DNA of 64,000 nucleotides from Ruminococcoides intestinihominis (lineage in GTDB: Bacteria > Bacillota > Clostridia > Oscillospirales > Acutalibacteraceae), in assembly GCF_040096285.1 (NCBI RefSeq), contig NZ_JBBMEY010000008.1, forward strand, positions 1-64,000, given 5' to 3'. Position numbers and translations under genes: made by a program. The notes under the pieces are model-generated. The model ran no database searches, had not been told where the DNA came from, and saw nothing but the letters and a program-made list of their open reading frames with translations. Numbering within the stretch: position 1 is the first letter of the stretch; every line of letters begins with the position of its first letter. Below are positions 7,037-14,387 of the stretch, one piece after another.

Positions 7037-7134
7037 TCAACAACCTTTTAAGGAACACTTTTTGAGGTGGGCATTTTTACGAGTGCCACTCTAGAGTTTA
7101 CGTGGTCCACACTTAACGCCTCAACAGTTGTTTC
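7037..7134. ncRNA. Candidate structured RNA in a 450-base gene-free gap
   Basis: The stretch 6874-7310 has no convincing gene. Within it, nested inverted repeats occur: AACAAC (7039-7044) with GTTGTT (7127-7132), TTGAGG (7062-7067) with CCTCAA (7119-7124), and GGCA (7070-7073) with TGCC (7084-7087), plus a small GTGG/CCAC hairpin at 7102-7110. Base composition is visibly more GC-rich than the surroundings, typical of structured RNA in AT-rich genomes. The strand is uncertain. Smaller hairpins follow at 7179-7191 (GGTC/GACC) and near 7217-7235. No known family recognised. Confidence 0.4.
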
Positions 7135-7310
7135 ACCCCTAAAACATGGGAACTGGCAAATTCAAAAGTTTGGTCAAAAAGACCAGCTCCTTTCTATGCC
7201 AATAGGCTAGTCTAATGATACAAATATTTTTGTATTTTGTCAAATAAATTTGGGATAAAACAATGTAAATCAACTGTCCATAATTGGGACTTATGAAAGT
7301 AGGTGAAAGA

Positions 7311-7514
7311 ATGGATGATAATATTCTACCACATATTCTAATTGTATTGTTGGTATTGCTGGTGTGTTGCACGATCGTACAAAATTTTATCATGCAGGAC
7401 ACAATTAATGAGCAAAAGGATACTATAGCCATTATGCAGGACACTATAGACACCCAAGAAGACACTATAGCAACTATGCAGGAAATTATAGATATTCTTG
7501 AAGAAAGTAGGTGA
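7311..7514 (+). CDS. Small membrane protein with coiled coil
   Basis: 67 residues from the ATG at 7311, preceded by AGGTGA; in-frame starts further up lack an RBS. One TM segment near residues 7-27, then a repetitive coiled coil built on QDTI / QEDTIATMQ heptads. It overlaps the next gene by 4 bases. Phage early-region protein of unknown function; a membrane-anchored host-takeover or exclusion factor is possible. Confidence 0.6.
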   Translation: MDDNILPHILIVLLVLLVCCTIVQNFIMQDTINEQKDTIAIMQDTIDTQEDTIATMQEIIDILEESR

Positions 7515-7696
7515 GAAATTTGGAACTAGTCGGGATAATATTACTTGTATTAGTTATTGTACTGATTGCAAGTTTTATAACTGCAAAAATAATAGCCGTC
7601 CATTTCTTTAAGATAATAGACGACTTTTTGACAAGTTATGAAAATAATATTATGGATTTGATTCGTTGGGCAAAGGAGAAAGACAAACATCAATAA
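7511..7696 (+). CDS. Small membrane protein
   Basis: Up to 61 residues with one strong TM segment (ELVGIILLVLVIVLIASFIT) and a charged tail. The GTG at 7511 overlaps the previous stop; a TTG at 7520, four bases after AGGTGAG, may be the true start. Its last 47 bases overlap the convergent Abi-alpha-like gene. Function unknown. Confidence 0.55.
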   Translation: MRNLELVGIILLVLVIVLIASFITAKIIAVHFFKIIDDFLTSYENNIMDLIRWAKEKDKHQ

Positions 7697-8471
7697 AGGA
7701 TTCTCCTAGTGGAGTGATTTGTGCATATCCTTTATTGAATGCTAACTTATTATTTTCTCCTTTGCAGTGATTAATTTTATCAAATTCTTCTTTTAAGCAT
7801 TTGTAATATTGTGTTTCAAAAAAGGGTTTATAGTAATCATCATTTGATAAATGCCCACTATATATAGTTTCTATTAAACCTAATCTACTAAGAGATGATA
7901 TTGAAACATTTTGTAAATCTATATCATCACAGTTTGGATTACTAATAAATAGGTATGAAGTAATCAATTTACTGCGATTTTTATCATCAACAATTTTTAA
8001 TTGTAGAATAGGATATTGAATTTTAGTTTGAAAAAGTTTGAGATTTTGAGCATCTAATGGTGACATTTGTTTGATAATTTCTGCAAATGAAGGATGAACT
8101 TTAGTGGCCATACGATTATCCATTGAATTCACAATTAATTTTTCAAACATGTTTCTGATTTCTCTTTCATCAAGGTAATACTTTGAAGTATCAAGTGCCG
8201 GCAAGATGATAGATTCTTTAGGTTCTATTTGATTTTTTTCAGGAATATTATCAACACTATCGGCTAGGGTCTTTTTAAATTCTTCAAGATTCTTTTTACG
8301 GATAAGCCTACTTTTTTCAGCTTTTTCATGAAGACCACCAAAACATAAATCGCATAGGTCTCCTAAAGCAGTACCAAAAGACTTGCAAGGTGGATTAGTA
8401 AGATTTTTAGCTTGTTCAGTATTAAGAATATTAGAAACAGGGTCAATATTAGGAATATCATTTTTTGACAT
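7650..8471 (-). CDS. Abi-alpha / DUF4393 family protein (putative abortive infection)
   Basis: 273 residues. The centre matches the DUF4393 pattern: REIRNMFEKLIVNSMD, then VHPSFAEIIKQMSPLDAQNL, followed by a C-terminal winged-helix-like part ending near a PLG motif. Family members are annotated as abortive-infection alpha proteins; the mechanism is not established. The N-terminus has CDLCFGGLHEKAEK, suggesting membrane or metal association. The ATG follows AGGAAGATATT. It is monocistronic, on the opposite strand to the early operon, and AT-rich: typical of prophage cargo that protects the lysogen from other phages. Confidence 0.75.
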   Translation of the reverse strand: MSKNDIPNIDPVSNILNTEQAKNLTNPPCKSFGTALGDLCDLCFGGLHEKAEKSRLIRKKNLEEFKKTLADSVDNIPEKNQIEPKESIILPALDTSKYYLDEREIRNMFEKLIVNSMDNRMATKVHPSFAEIIKQMSPLDAQNLKLFQTKIQYPILQLKIVDDKNRSKLITSYLFISNPNCDDIDLQNVSISSLSRLGLIETIYSGHLSNDDYYKPFFETQYYKCLKEEFDKINHCKGENNKLAFNKGYAQITPLGESFIDVCLSPLPNESNP

Positions 8472-8620
8472 AATATCTTCCTTTCTTTTAAATATTTCTC
8501 TTTCATTTTATAGCTTTTTGATGAAAATTACAAGAATACTGAAAAGTTTTATTGAAAATGTGAAGAAATTAAAAGAATAGGACAATCAAGGCACAACATA
8601 ACTTTTAGTGAGGTGATGAA

Positions 8621-8824
8621 ATGGCAAAAGAGTTAGCGTATAGGGTATGGGTTAATGATGGTGGTAAGCAGGTGTTGTGGGCAGAAAAGGACCACAACGG
8701 CAACAAGACCAATCATCTAACCAAGGAACAAGAACAATGCTATATTAATGGCATATGTTCAAGAATAAGTCAGGGTATGACTGACTATGTGAATAACCAT
8801 CCTGATTCAGTACTACTGAATTAG
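8621..8824 (+). CDS. Hypothetical phage protein (67 aa)
   Basis: A soluble 67-residue protein (begins MAKELAYRVWVNDGGKQ) with RBS TGAGGTGATGAA before the ATG. It opens a run of small early genes. Not recognised beyond being a small phage protein. Confidence 0.6.
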   Translation: MAKELAYRVWVNDGGKQVLWAEKDHNGNKTNHLTKEQEQCYINGICSRISQGMTDYVNNHPDSVLLN

Positions 8825-8847
8825 GCAAAAGAAAGGAAGTGAAAAAA

Positions 8848-9078
8848 GTGGGAAGTTTCACTATTGCAGTTATCATACTGGCATTTGTACTTCTAGTCCT
8901 AGGTGTTATAGGTTGTCTGAATAAGGCTCACACAGATAATACCAAGTGGCTACAGAATAGCTGGAATGAAGTGATGAACGAACAAAGGCATTTGCTAGAA
9001 ATGATTAGGGAAAACCAAAATCAGATAGTAAGACTGCTAAGAAAGTTGGAGGAAAAGGACAATGAAAGAAAAGATTAA
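8848..9078 (+). CDS. Small membrane protein with coiled coil
   Basis: 76 residues from a GTG at 8848; AAAGGA ten bases upstream supports this over the GTG at 8839, which lies on top of the RBS. One N-terminal TM segment (TIAVIILAFVLLVLGVIG) and a Gln/Glu-rich amphipathic helix. It overlaps the next gene by 17 bases. Architecture like the protein at 7311, suggesting a family of single-pass phage proteins. Confidence 0.6.
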   Translation: MGSFTIAVIILAFVLLVLGVIGCLNKAHTDNTKWLQNSWNEVMNEQRHLLEMIRENQNQIVRLLRKLEEKDNERKD

Positions 9079-9367
9079 AGCAGTAGGATTGGCAGTATCA
9101 ATAGTGGTTACAATCATTGTTTCCTTAGTGCTACATATCAATCTGATGTCAAAGCATGGTGGTTTCTTACTTCTTCCGTTTCTCTACTTTGGTTTTGTGT
9201 ACATTATGCCACGCATATTGTCTGATATTTTAGCAGACTTCAAAGTTGCATACAGTAGGGAAAACCTCTGTATAACTAAAGACGATTATCAGACAAAGTG
9301 TTTTGAAGAGGCACTAGGCACAAAACCGGAAGAAGTTGAACACATTGTTGAGGGCAAAGAAGTATGA
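9062..9367 (+). CDS. Small membrane protein (two TM)
   Basis: 101 residues with TM segments near 8-27 and 34-52 and a soluble acidic C-terminus. The RBS GGAGGAAAAGGACA lies within the end of the preceding gene, indicating translational coupling. The stop overlaps the next start (ATGA). Function unknown. Confidence 0.6.
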   Translation: MKEKIKAVGLAVSIVVTIIVSLVLHINLMSKHGGFLLLPFLYFGFVYIMPRILSDILADFKVAYSRENLCITKDDYQTKCFEEALGTKPEEVEHIVEGKEV

Positions 9368-9504
9368 ACACAAAGTACATTTTTCCGTTGCTATTAATAG
9401 CACTTGATGTAGGTGCTGCAATAGTCTATGGCATCAACAAAGACATCAGAATGGCAACATATTGGATTGCAGCTGCAGTTCTTAATATATGTGTGACCTT
9501 TTAG
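9364..9504 (+). CDS. Small hydrophobic phage protein (46 aa)
   Basis: MNTKYIFPLLLIALDVGAAI followed by a second hydrophobic stretch (TYWIAAAVLNICVTF): a two-TM hairpin of 46 residues. It is coupled to the preceding gene by ATGA. Similar small hydrophobic proteins with YGINKDIRMATYWIAAA-like sequence are common in Firmicute phage early regions; function unknown. Confidence 0.65.
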   Translation: MNTKYIFPLLLIALDVGAAIVYGINKDIRMATYWIAAAVLNICVTF

Positions 9505-9566
9505 GGGGTGGACTGGTTATATTAAATCTTTTTTATCATTATATAATTAATGGCAAAAATAAAAGC

Positions 9567-9620
9567 CACTAGAGAACTGCAATTCCCTAGTGACCTGAAA
9601 GGTGTTCCTATGACGGAACA
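9567..9620 (+). promoter_or_regulatory. Two hairpins between small membrane genes and replication module
   Basis: CACTAG a GAA (9567-9576) folds against TTC c CTAGTG (9583-9592), followed by TGTTCC (9603-9608) with GGAACA (9615-9620). The second lacks a U-tract. Either leader structure for the next gene or a weak terminator of the small-gene operon. Confidence 0.4.
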
Positions 9621-9684
9621 TATTAAAGTAAACTAATTTCATTTTAGATTATCTAAAGTGAAAAGTCAAGGAGGAATTGAAAAA

Positions 9685-10677
9685 TTGGAACAGATTACTT
9701 TATCTGAACAACATAAAAGGGCTGTTGAACTTCATCAGAAGATTATTATTTCTGCTAATCTGGCTCAGCAGAACTTATGGGATATGTGTACTTCTCTTAA
9801 GTTAATGAGAGATAACAAACTGTATAAAGAGTTAGATTATTCTAACTTTGAGGACTACTGTGAGAATGAAGTGGGTTTTTCAAGAATGCAAGCTCATAAG
9901 TATATTTCTATTGTAGAAAATGTAAATACTGAAAATGTAAACTCGAGTTTACATTTAGGAGTAACTAAACTATCATTACTTGCCTCTGTAAGCCAATCAC
10001 AACAGGCTGAAATAGCCGAAAAAGTTGACCTGGAAAGCATTTCAGTACGAAAGCTAAAGGAAGAAATAGAGACTTTAAAGGCTGAAAAACTTGCAGAGAA
10101 AGAAAGTCTTGAACGAAAGAACAATGACCTTAAAAGGGTAGCTGACGAAGTAACAGAGAACAACTCTAAATTAGAGAAAGACTTGTTTTCAGCAAGGAAA
10201 AAGCTATCGGTTGCTACTGCCGATAAGGAGTGGTTGCAAAAGAAGATTGATGACCTGGAAAGCCGACCAATAGAAGTTGCAGTTGCCGAAACATCAGACA
10301 ATGAAAGAAGACTTCAAGAAACAATCAAGTCCCTTGAAAGAGAGAATATCAAGAGGAATGAAGAACTTGAAAGACAGTATCGAGAAGATGAGCAGACAGT
10401 AAGAAGAATGCTTGAGAAAGAAAAGCAAGATGCACTTGATGATTTAACCGAAGAATATGAGAGCAAAATCAAGGACCTTCAGTCAAAGTCAAGGGTAAAG
10501 CAGTCAGACGGTACAGAGGCTTTTCAAGTGTGGAAACTGGTAGCAATGAAAGCATTAAGTAATATCCACAGAATTATTCTTATGAATGGAAGTAACAGAC
10601 AAATGCAGAATATTTTTCACAGAGAAGTTTGTGAAATCAATGCTAAGATAGATGGCATTTTTGCAGAATGTAAATAA
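9685..10677 (+). CDS. Phage DUF3102/ParB-like N-terminus with long coiled coil
   Basis: 330 residues from a TTG at 9685, behind AAGGAGG (10 bases upstream). The N-terminal about 80 residues (FEDYCENEVGFSRMQAHKYI) look like the helical DNA-binding domain of phage DUF3102/ParB-like proteins. Residues about 115-270 form a charged coiled coil, and the end (AFQVWKLVAMKALSNIHRI) is globular. It opens the replication/recombination operon. A DNA-organising or initiator-like role is plausible. A perfect 24-bp palindrome lies inside the gene and a related 26-bp palindrome just after it, which could be its own binding sites. Confidence 0.6.
   Translation: MEQITLSEQHKRAVELHQKIIISANLAQQNLWDMCTSLKLMRDNKLYKELDYSNFEDYCENEVGFSRMQAHKYISIVENVNTENVNSSLHLGVTKLSLLASVSQSQQAEIAEKVDLESISVRKLKEEIETLKAEKLAEKESLERKNNDLKRVADEVTENNSKLEKDLFSARKKLSVATADKEWLQKKIDDLESRPIEVAVAETSDNERRLQETIKSLERENIKRNEELERQYREDEQTVRRMLEKEKQDALDDLTEEYESKIKDLQSKSRVKQSDGTEAFQVWKLVAMKALSNIHRIILMNGSNRQMQNIFHREVCEINAKIDGIFAECK
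9933..9956. repeat. Perfect 24-bp palindrome inside the coiled-coil gene
   Basis: Half-site AAATGTAAACTC with its exact complement, centred on CTCGAG. It encodes ordinary residues (around ENVNSSLHL), so its symmetry is not required for coding. It shares the outer AAATGT...ACATTT with the palindrome at 10680-10705. Confidence 0.7.
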
Positions 10678-10679
10678 TG

Positions 10680-10705
10680 AAAATGTGCAATCGATTGCAC
10701 ATTTT
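10680..10705. repeat. Perfect 26-bp palindrome between genes
   Basis: Half-site AAAATGTGCAATC with its exact complement. It follows the stop codon directly and precedes the Gp157 gene by 34 bases. It ends in TTTT, so it could act as a weak attenuator; the resemblance to the upstream palindrome also suggests a protein-binding site. Confidence 0.7.
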
Positions 10706-10739
10706 GAACATTGAAAACTAGAAAACAGGAGGAAGTAAA

Positions 10740-11336
10740 ATGTCAAAACTTTATGAACTGTCAACAGATTTTCAGAATCTATTTGATATGTTTGAAGAAA
10801 TTAATAACTGGTCACCGGACACAGACGCAGATGGACAACCTATTGACAGTGAGGGCAATGTAATTGAAAACCCTACTGCATACAAGGTGCAAATGCTTAA
10901 CGGTTGGTTTGATACCCTAGAAGGTATTGAGGGTGAATTTGAAATGAAAGCAGAGAACATTGCTGCCTTTATCAAGTCACTAAAGGCTCAGTCAGACATT
11001 CTTAAGAATGAGGAAACTGCACTTAAGAAACGCAGAGACACTAAGGATAGACAGATTGAAAGTCTAAAGACTTATCTACTTAATCAGATGAAAGCAATAG
11101 GCAGAAAAAAGATTGATATGCCTAAGGCAGTTATCTCAATTCGTAACAATGCACCTTCACTTGTAGTTGATGATGAACTTGAATTGATTAATTGGGCAGA
11201 AGAAAATGATATGGACAGTTTTCTTAATTATCAACTGCCTAAGATTAAGAAGTCGGAAGTGAAGAAAGCTTGTAAGGATAATATGAATATTCCGTATGTA
11301 CATATGGAAAGTAAAGAGTCACTAACTATTAAATAA
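10740..11336 (+). CDS. Siphovirus Gp157-like protein
   Basis: 198 residues: MSKLYELSTDFQNLFDMFEE, an internal coiled-coil (FIKSLKAQSDILKNEETALK) and the conserved C-terminal block with IKKSEVKKACKD. This is the Gp157 family (associated with phage resistance in Streptococcus thermophilus phages), usually next to phage recombination ATPases, as here. RBS AGGAGG before the ATG. Molecular role unknown. Confidence 0.9.
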   Translation: MSKLYELSTDFQNLFDMFEEINNWSPDTDADGQPIDSEGNVIENPTAYKVQMLNGWFDTLEGIEGEFEMKAENIAAFIKSLKAQSDILKNEETALKKRRDTKDRQIESLKTYLLNQMKAIGRKKIDMPKAVISIRNNAPSLVVDDELELINWAEENDMDSFLNYQLPKIKKSEVKKACKDNMNIPYVHMESKESLTIK

Positions 11337-11346
11337 GGAGGATATT

Positions 11347-12123
11347 ATGGGATTACCGGTTTTAATTTTAGGTTTTTCAGGTAGTGGTAAGTCAGCATCA
11401 CTTAGAAACTTTGCTCCTGACGAACTGGCACTTGTAAATGTAAATGGTAAACCACTACCATTTAGAAATAACTTTAAGTCAGTTATTTCATCAGATGATT
11501 ACAAAACTATTGAAAGCTTTATTAAGAGTACAAAGGCAAAGTCTATAGCCATTGATGATACTCAGTACCTTATGGCCAATGAGTTTATGCGTAGATCTAC
11601 AGAGAAAGGTTATGATAAGTTTACGGAAATAGGCAAGAATTTTTGGGAACTTGTAAAGATGACTGAATCATTACCAAGTGATACTATTGTTTATTTCTTA
11701 AGTCATATTGATGTGGATGATAACGGTAGGCAAAAAGCCAAAACAATAGGAAAACTTCTTGATGAAAAGATTACTGTTGAGGGTATGTTCACAACTGTAT
11801 TAAAGACTGCCGTAGTGGATGGTAAGTATTATTTTGCTACTCAAACAGATGGTAATGATACTTGTAAAAGTCCTATGGGGTTATTTGATACTATGTTGAT
11901 TTCTAATGATTTAAAGATAGTAGATGAGGCACTTAGAAACTATTACTATATGACAGAAGAAAAGCTTTGTGAAGTGTGCAAAAAACCTATTGTGTCTGAT
12001 GGTAAAAGAACAGTACAGCAGATTATTGAGGGTACAAAGAAGAACTACAAAAAGCAGATGTGTATGTCTTGTGTTGCAAAGCTGATTAAAAAGAGAAAAG
12101 AAGAAAAAGAGGCTAAGCAATGA
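11347..12123 (+). CDS. Sak4-like phage recombination ATPase
   Basis: 258 residues with Walker A GFSGSGKSA (9-17) and Walker B SIAIDDTQY. A RecA-core AAA_24 domain is followed by a C-terminal zinc-binding stretch (CEVCKKP and CMSC). Sak4-type proteins promote single-strand annealing together with an SSB; the DUF669 protein downstream may serve as partner. Overlaps the helicase gene by ATGA. Confidence 0.85.
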   Translation: MGLPVLILGFSGSGKSASLRNFAPDELALVNVNGKPLPFRNNFKSVISSDDYKTIESFIKSTKAKSIAIDDTQYLMANEFMRRSTEKGYDKFTEIGKNFWELVKMTESLPSDTIVYFLSHIDVDDNGRQKAKTIGKLLDEKITVEGMFTTVLKTAVVDGKYYFATQTDGNDTCKSPMGLFDTMLISNDLKIVDEALRNYYYMTEEKLCEVCKKPIVSDGKRTVQQIIEGTKKNYKKQMCMSCVAKLIKKRKEEKEAKQ

Positions 12124-13460
12124 AACTAAGACCATACCAAGAACAGTTAGTTAATGAACTCCATACTGCTTGGAAAGATGGTTACAAAGCCCCTTGTATT
12201 GTTTTAGGTTGTGGTGGTGGCAAGTCTTGCATAGTTGCAGAAATTGCAAGACGAACCACCTGGAATGGCAAGAGAGTTTTGTTCCTGGTACATAGAAAAG
12301 AACTAGTTGACCAAATCTTTCGTACATTCGTACGGTGGGGTGTTCTTATGGATTTGTGTCAGATAGGTATGGTTCAAACCTTTACAAGAAGGTTAAAGAA
12401 ACTACCTAAACCGGCACTGATTATTACAGATGAAAACCACCACAGTACAGCCTCATCATATAAAAGAATTTATGACTACTTTCCCAATGTACCTAGGGTA
12501 GGTGTTACTGCAACACCGGTAAGGCTGAACGGTGATGGCTTAGGTGATGTTAATGATAAGTTAATTGTAGGTGTAAGCACAAAATGGTTGATAAATCATA
12601 AGTGTCTTGCACCTTATGATTACTATGCACCTTGTATTGCAGATTTAACAGGACTGCATACAAAGATGGGTGAATATGTTACTGCCGATATTGAAAAAGC
12701 AATGATAAAGAATACTGTATTCGGTGATGCAATTAAGTATTACAAAAGTCTAGCTAATGGCAAAAAGGCAGTGTGCTATTGTTCATCTCTAAAGCACAGT
12801 ATGGCAACTGCAAAGGCTTTTTGTAATGCCGGTATTAAGGCAGTACATATTGACGGTTCAACTCCTAAGGCAGAAAGAGATAAGATTATCTCTGACTTTA
12901 GAAAGGGTGACATTACTATTCTTTGTAATGTGGACCTTATCAGTGAAGGCTTTGATGTTCCTGATTGTGAATGTACCATACTGCTAAGACCTACCCACAG
13001 TCTTACTTTGTATATACAACAGTCAATGCGTTGTATGAGATATAGGGAAGGTAAGAAAGCAATAATCATTGACCATGTAGGCAACTATGCAAGACATGGT
13101 ATGCCTGATGATGACAGAGTTTGGACCTTAGAAAAGAAAAAGCATAAGAGTGTTAAGAAAGCAGAAGAAGAACAAAGCAAAAAGATAAAATCTTGTCCTG
13201 AATGTTTCTTTACCTTTGAAAGTCCACCACCGGGTACTACCCCTGTATGCCCTCATTGTGGATATGTTTTTCCTAAAGCTGAAAGAGAAGTTGAGGTTGA
13301 CACCGAAGCACATTTAATTAAGGTTGAGGGTTTCAAACTTGATTTTACTTCACCGGAAGATTGTCATTCTTATCAAGATTTACTTACCTATGCAAAAGAA
13401 CATGGCTATAAAAAAGGTTGGGCCTTTTATCAAGCAAGAAATAGAGGTTTGTTAGTATGA
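12120..13460 (+). CDS. Superfamily 2 DEAD/DEAH-type helicase
   Basis: 446 residues. Walker A GCGGGKS (about 30-36), motif II variant DENH, motif III GVTATP, a C-terminal helicase domain (SEGFDVPDCE, QSMRCMRYREGKK) and a terminal zinc ribbon (CPECFF...CPHCGYVF). A typical phage replication/recombination helicase, coupled to genes on both sides by 4-base overlaps. Confidence 0.93.
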   Translation: MKLRPYQEQLVNELHTAWKDGYKAPCIVLGCGGGKSCIVAEIARRTTWNGKRVLFLVHRKELVDQIFRTFVRWGVLMDLCQIGMVQTFTRRLKKLPKPALIITDENHHSTASSYKRIYDYFPNVPRVGVTATPVRLNGDGLGDVNDKLIVGVSTKWLINHKCLAPYDYYAPCIADLTGLHTKMGEYVTADIEKAMIKNTVFGDAIKYYKSLANGKKAVCYCSSLKHSMATAKAFCNAGIKAVHIDGSTPKAERDKIISDFRKGDITILCNVDLISEGFDVPDCECTILLRPTHSLTLYIQQSMRCMRYREGKKAIIIDHVGNYARHGMPDDDRVWTLEKKKHKSVKKAEEEQSKKIKSCPECFFTFESPPPGTTPVCPHCGYVFPKAEREVEVDTEAHLIKVEGFKLDFTSPEDCHSYQDLLTYAKEHGYKKGWAFYQARNRGLLV

Positions 13461-13771
13461 CAGAAGAACATATTATACAGAATAATATCCGTATTGTCTT
13501 GTCAAATGATTGTGTAATCTTTAGAGGGAATGTTGGCAAAGGCTTTACTAAAGATGGCAGATACTTTGATACAGGACTACCAAAAGGCTTTCCAGACTTG
13601 TTTGGTTTTCGCAAGTCTGATGGCAGAGCAGTATTTATAGAAGTAAAAACTTATAAGGGAAAAACATCAAAAGAACAGAAAAATTTTATAAACAAAATGC
13701 TTTCATATGGTGCTATTGCAGGTGTATGCAGAAGTACAGAGGATGCATTAAATTTAATAAAGGAGTTTTAA
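13457..13771 (+). CDS. VRR-NUC domain nuclease
   Basis: 104 residues; single VRR-NUC (PD-D/ExK) domain with GFPDLFGF and the catalytic FIEVKTYKGK followed by SKEQKNF. Phage stand-alone VRR-NUC proteins are Holliday-junction or flap-type nucleases that partner with SF2 helicases, as the 4-base overlap with the helicase gene suggests. Confidence 0.9.
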   Translation: MTEEHIIQNNIRIVLSNDCVIFRGNVGKGFTKDGRYFDTGLPKGFPDLFGFRKSDGRAVFIEVKTYKGKTSKEQKNFINKMLSYGAIAGVCRSTEDALNLIKEF

Positions 13772-13775
13772 TATT

Positions 13776-14276
13776 ATGGGATTTAAAAATAATTATTCTG
13801 ATGTAAATGAAAACAGCATTAAGCCTATAGGTGACTATGAATGTGTTATCCATAAGGTAGAAGAGAGAACTACTAGGAACGGCAAAGTAGGTCTTAACAT
13901 TCAGTTCCTTATTCGTTCTGATGTTAATCAGAAGTACCAAAAGGGCTACATTTTCCATACCTTATGGAAAAGGAAAGAACCTACCGACCTTGATAAGCAA
14001 GTGAATGGCTATGGCTTTAATCAGGTTATGCAGTTAGGTAAGGCATCAGGTTTACCGGAAGGCAAAGACTATGACAACCTAACTCAGTTTATCAATGACT
14101 TAATTAATAAGCCGGTAAGAATTACTCTTAACCATAGGGAGTACAATGGTAACACTCAAGAAGAAGTTAAGTACATTAATAAGACTAAGTTCCCATTAAA
14201 TGGTGCTAATATTCAACAACCTAAAAGCAATGATGGGTTTGAAGAAATGCCTGTTGAAGATGATTTACCATTCTAA
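13776..14276 (+). CDS. DUF669 protein (probable ssDNA-binding role)
   Basis: 166 residues matching DUF669 (GDYECVIHKVEERTTRNGK, KYINKTKFPLNGAN). It ends MPVEDDLPF, which resembles the acidic DDxPF tail by which SSB recruits partners. Position between recombination genes and primase supports an SSB-like function; this is inference. Confidence 0.8.
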   Translation: MGFKNNYSDVNENSIKPIGDYECVIHKVEERTTRNGKVGLNIQFLIRSDVNQKYQKGYIFHTLWKRKEPTDLDKQVNGYGFNQVMQLGKASGLPEGKDYDNLTQFINDLINKPVRITLNHREYNGNTQEEVKYINKTKFPLNGANIQQPKSNDGFEEMPVEDDLPF

Positions 14277-14307
14277 TTGTAATCATTCTATTAAAATTTC
14301 TGTGAAA

Positions 14308-14363
14308 TTGCATAGTGCTATGCAACTTATTTGTGATTTAGGGGTATTAAGTGGGATACCCCT
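14308..14363 (+). promoter_or_regulatory. Two hairpins before the primase gene
   Basis: TTGCATAG/CTATGCAA (14308-14325) and AGGGGTAT/ATACCCCT (14340-14363). Neither has a downstream T-run on the plus strand (AAAAAA follows the second), so they look like leader structures or protein-binding sites rather than terminators. Confidence 0.45.
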
Positions 14364-14387
14364 AAAAAATATTTAAGGAGAGATAAG

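Noticed and set aside
7139..7465. Minus-strand open frame of 108 codons across the small-membrane-protein gene
   Set aside because: It is antisense to a gene with a good RBS and coiled-coil periodicity and has no RBS of its own.
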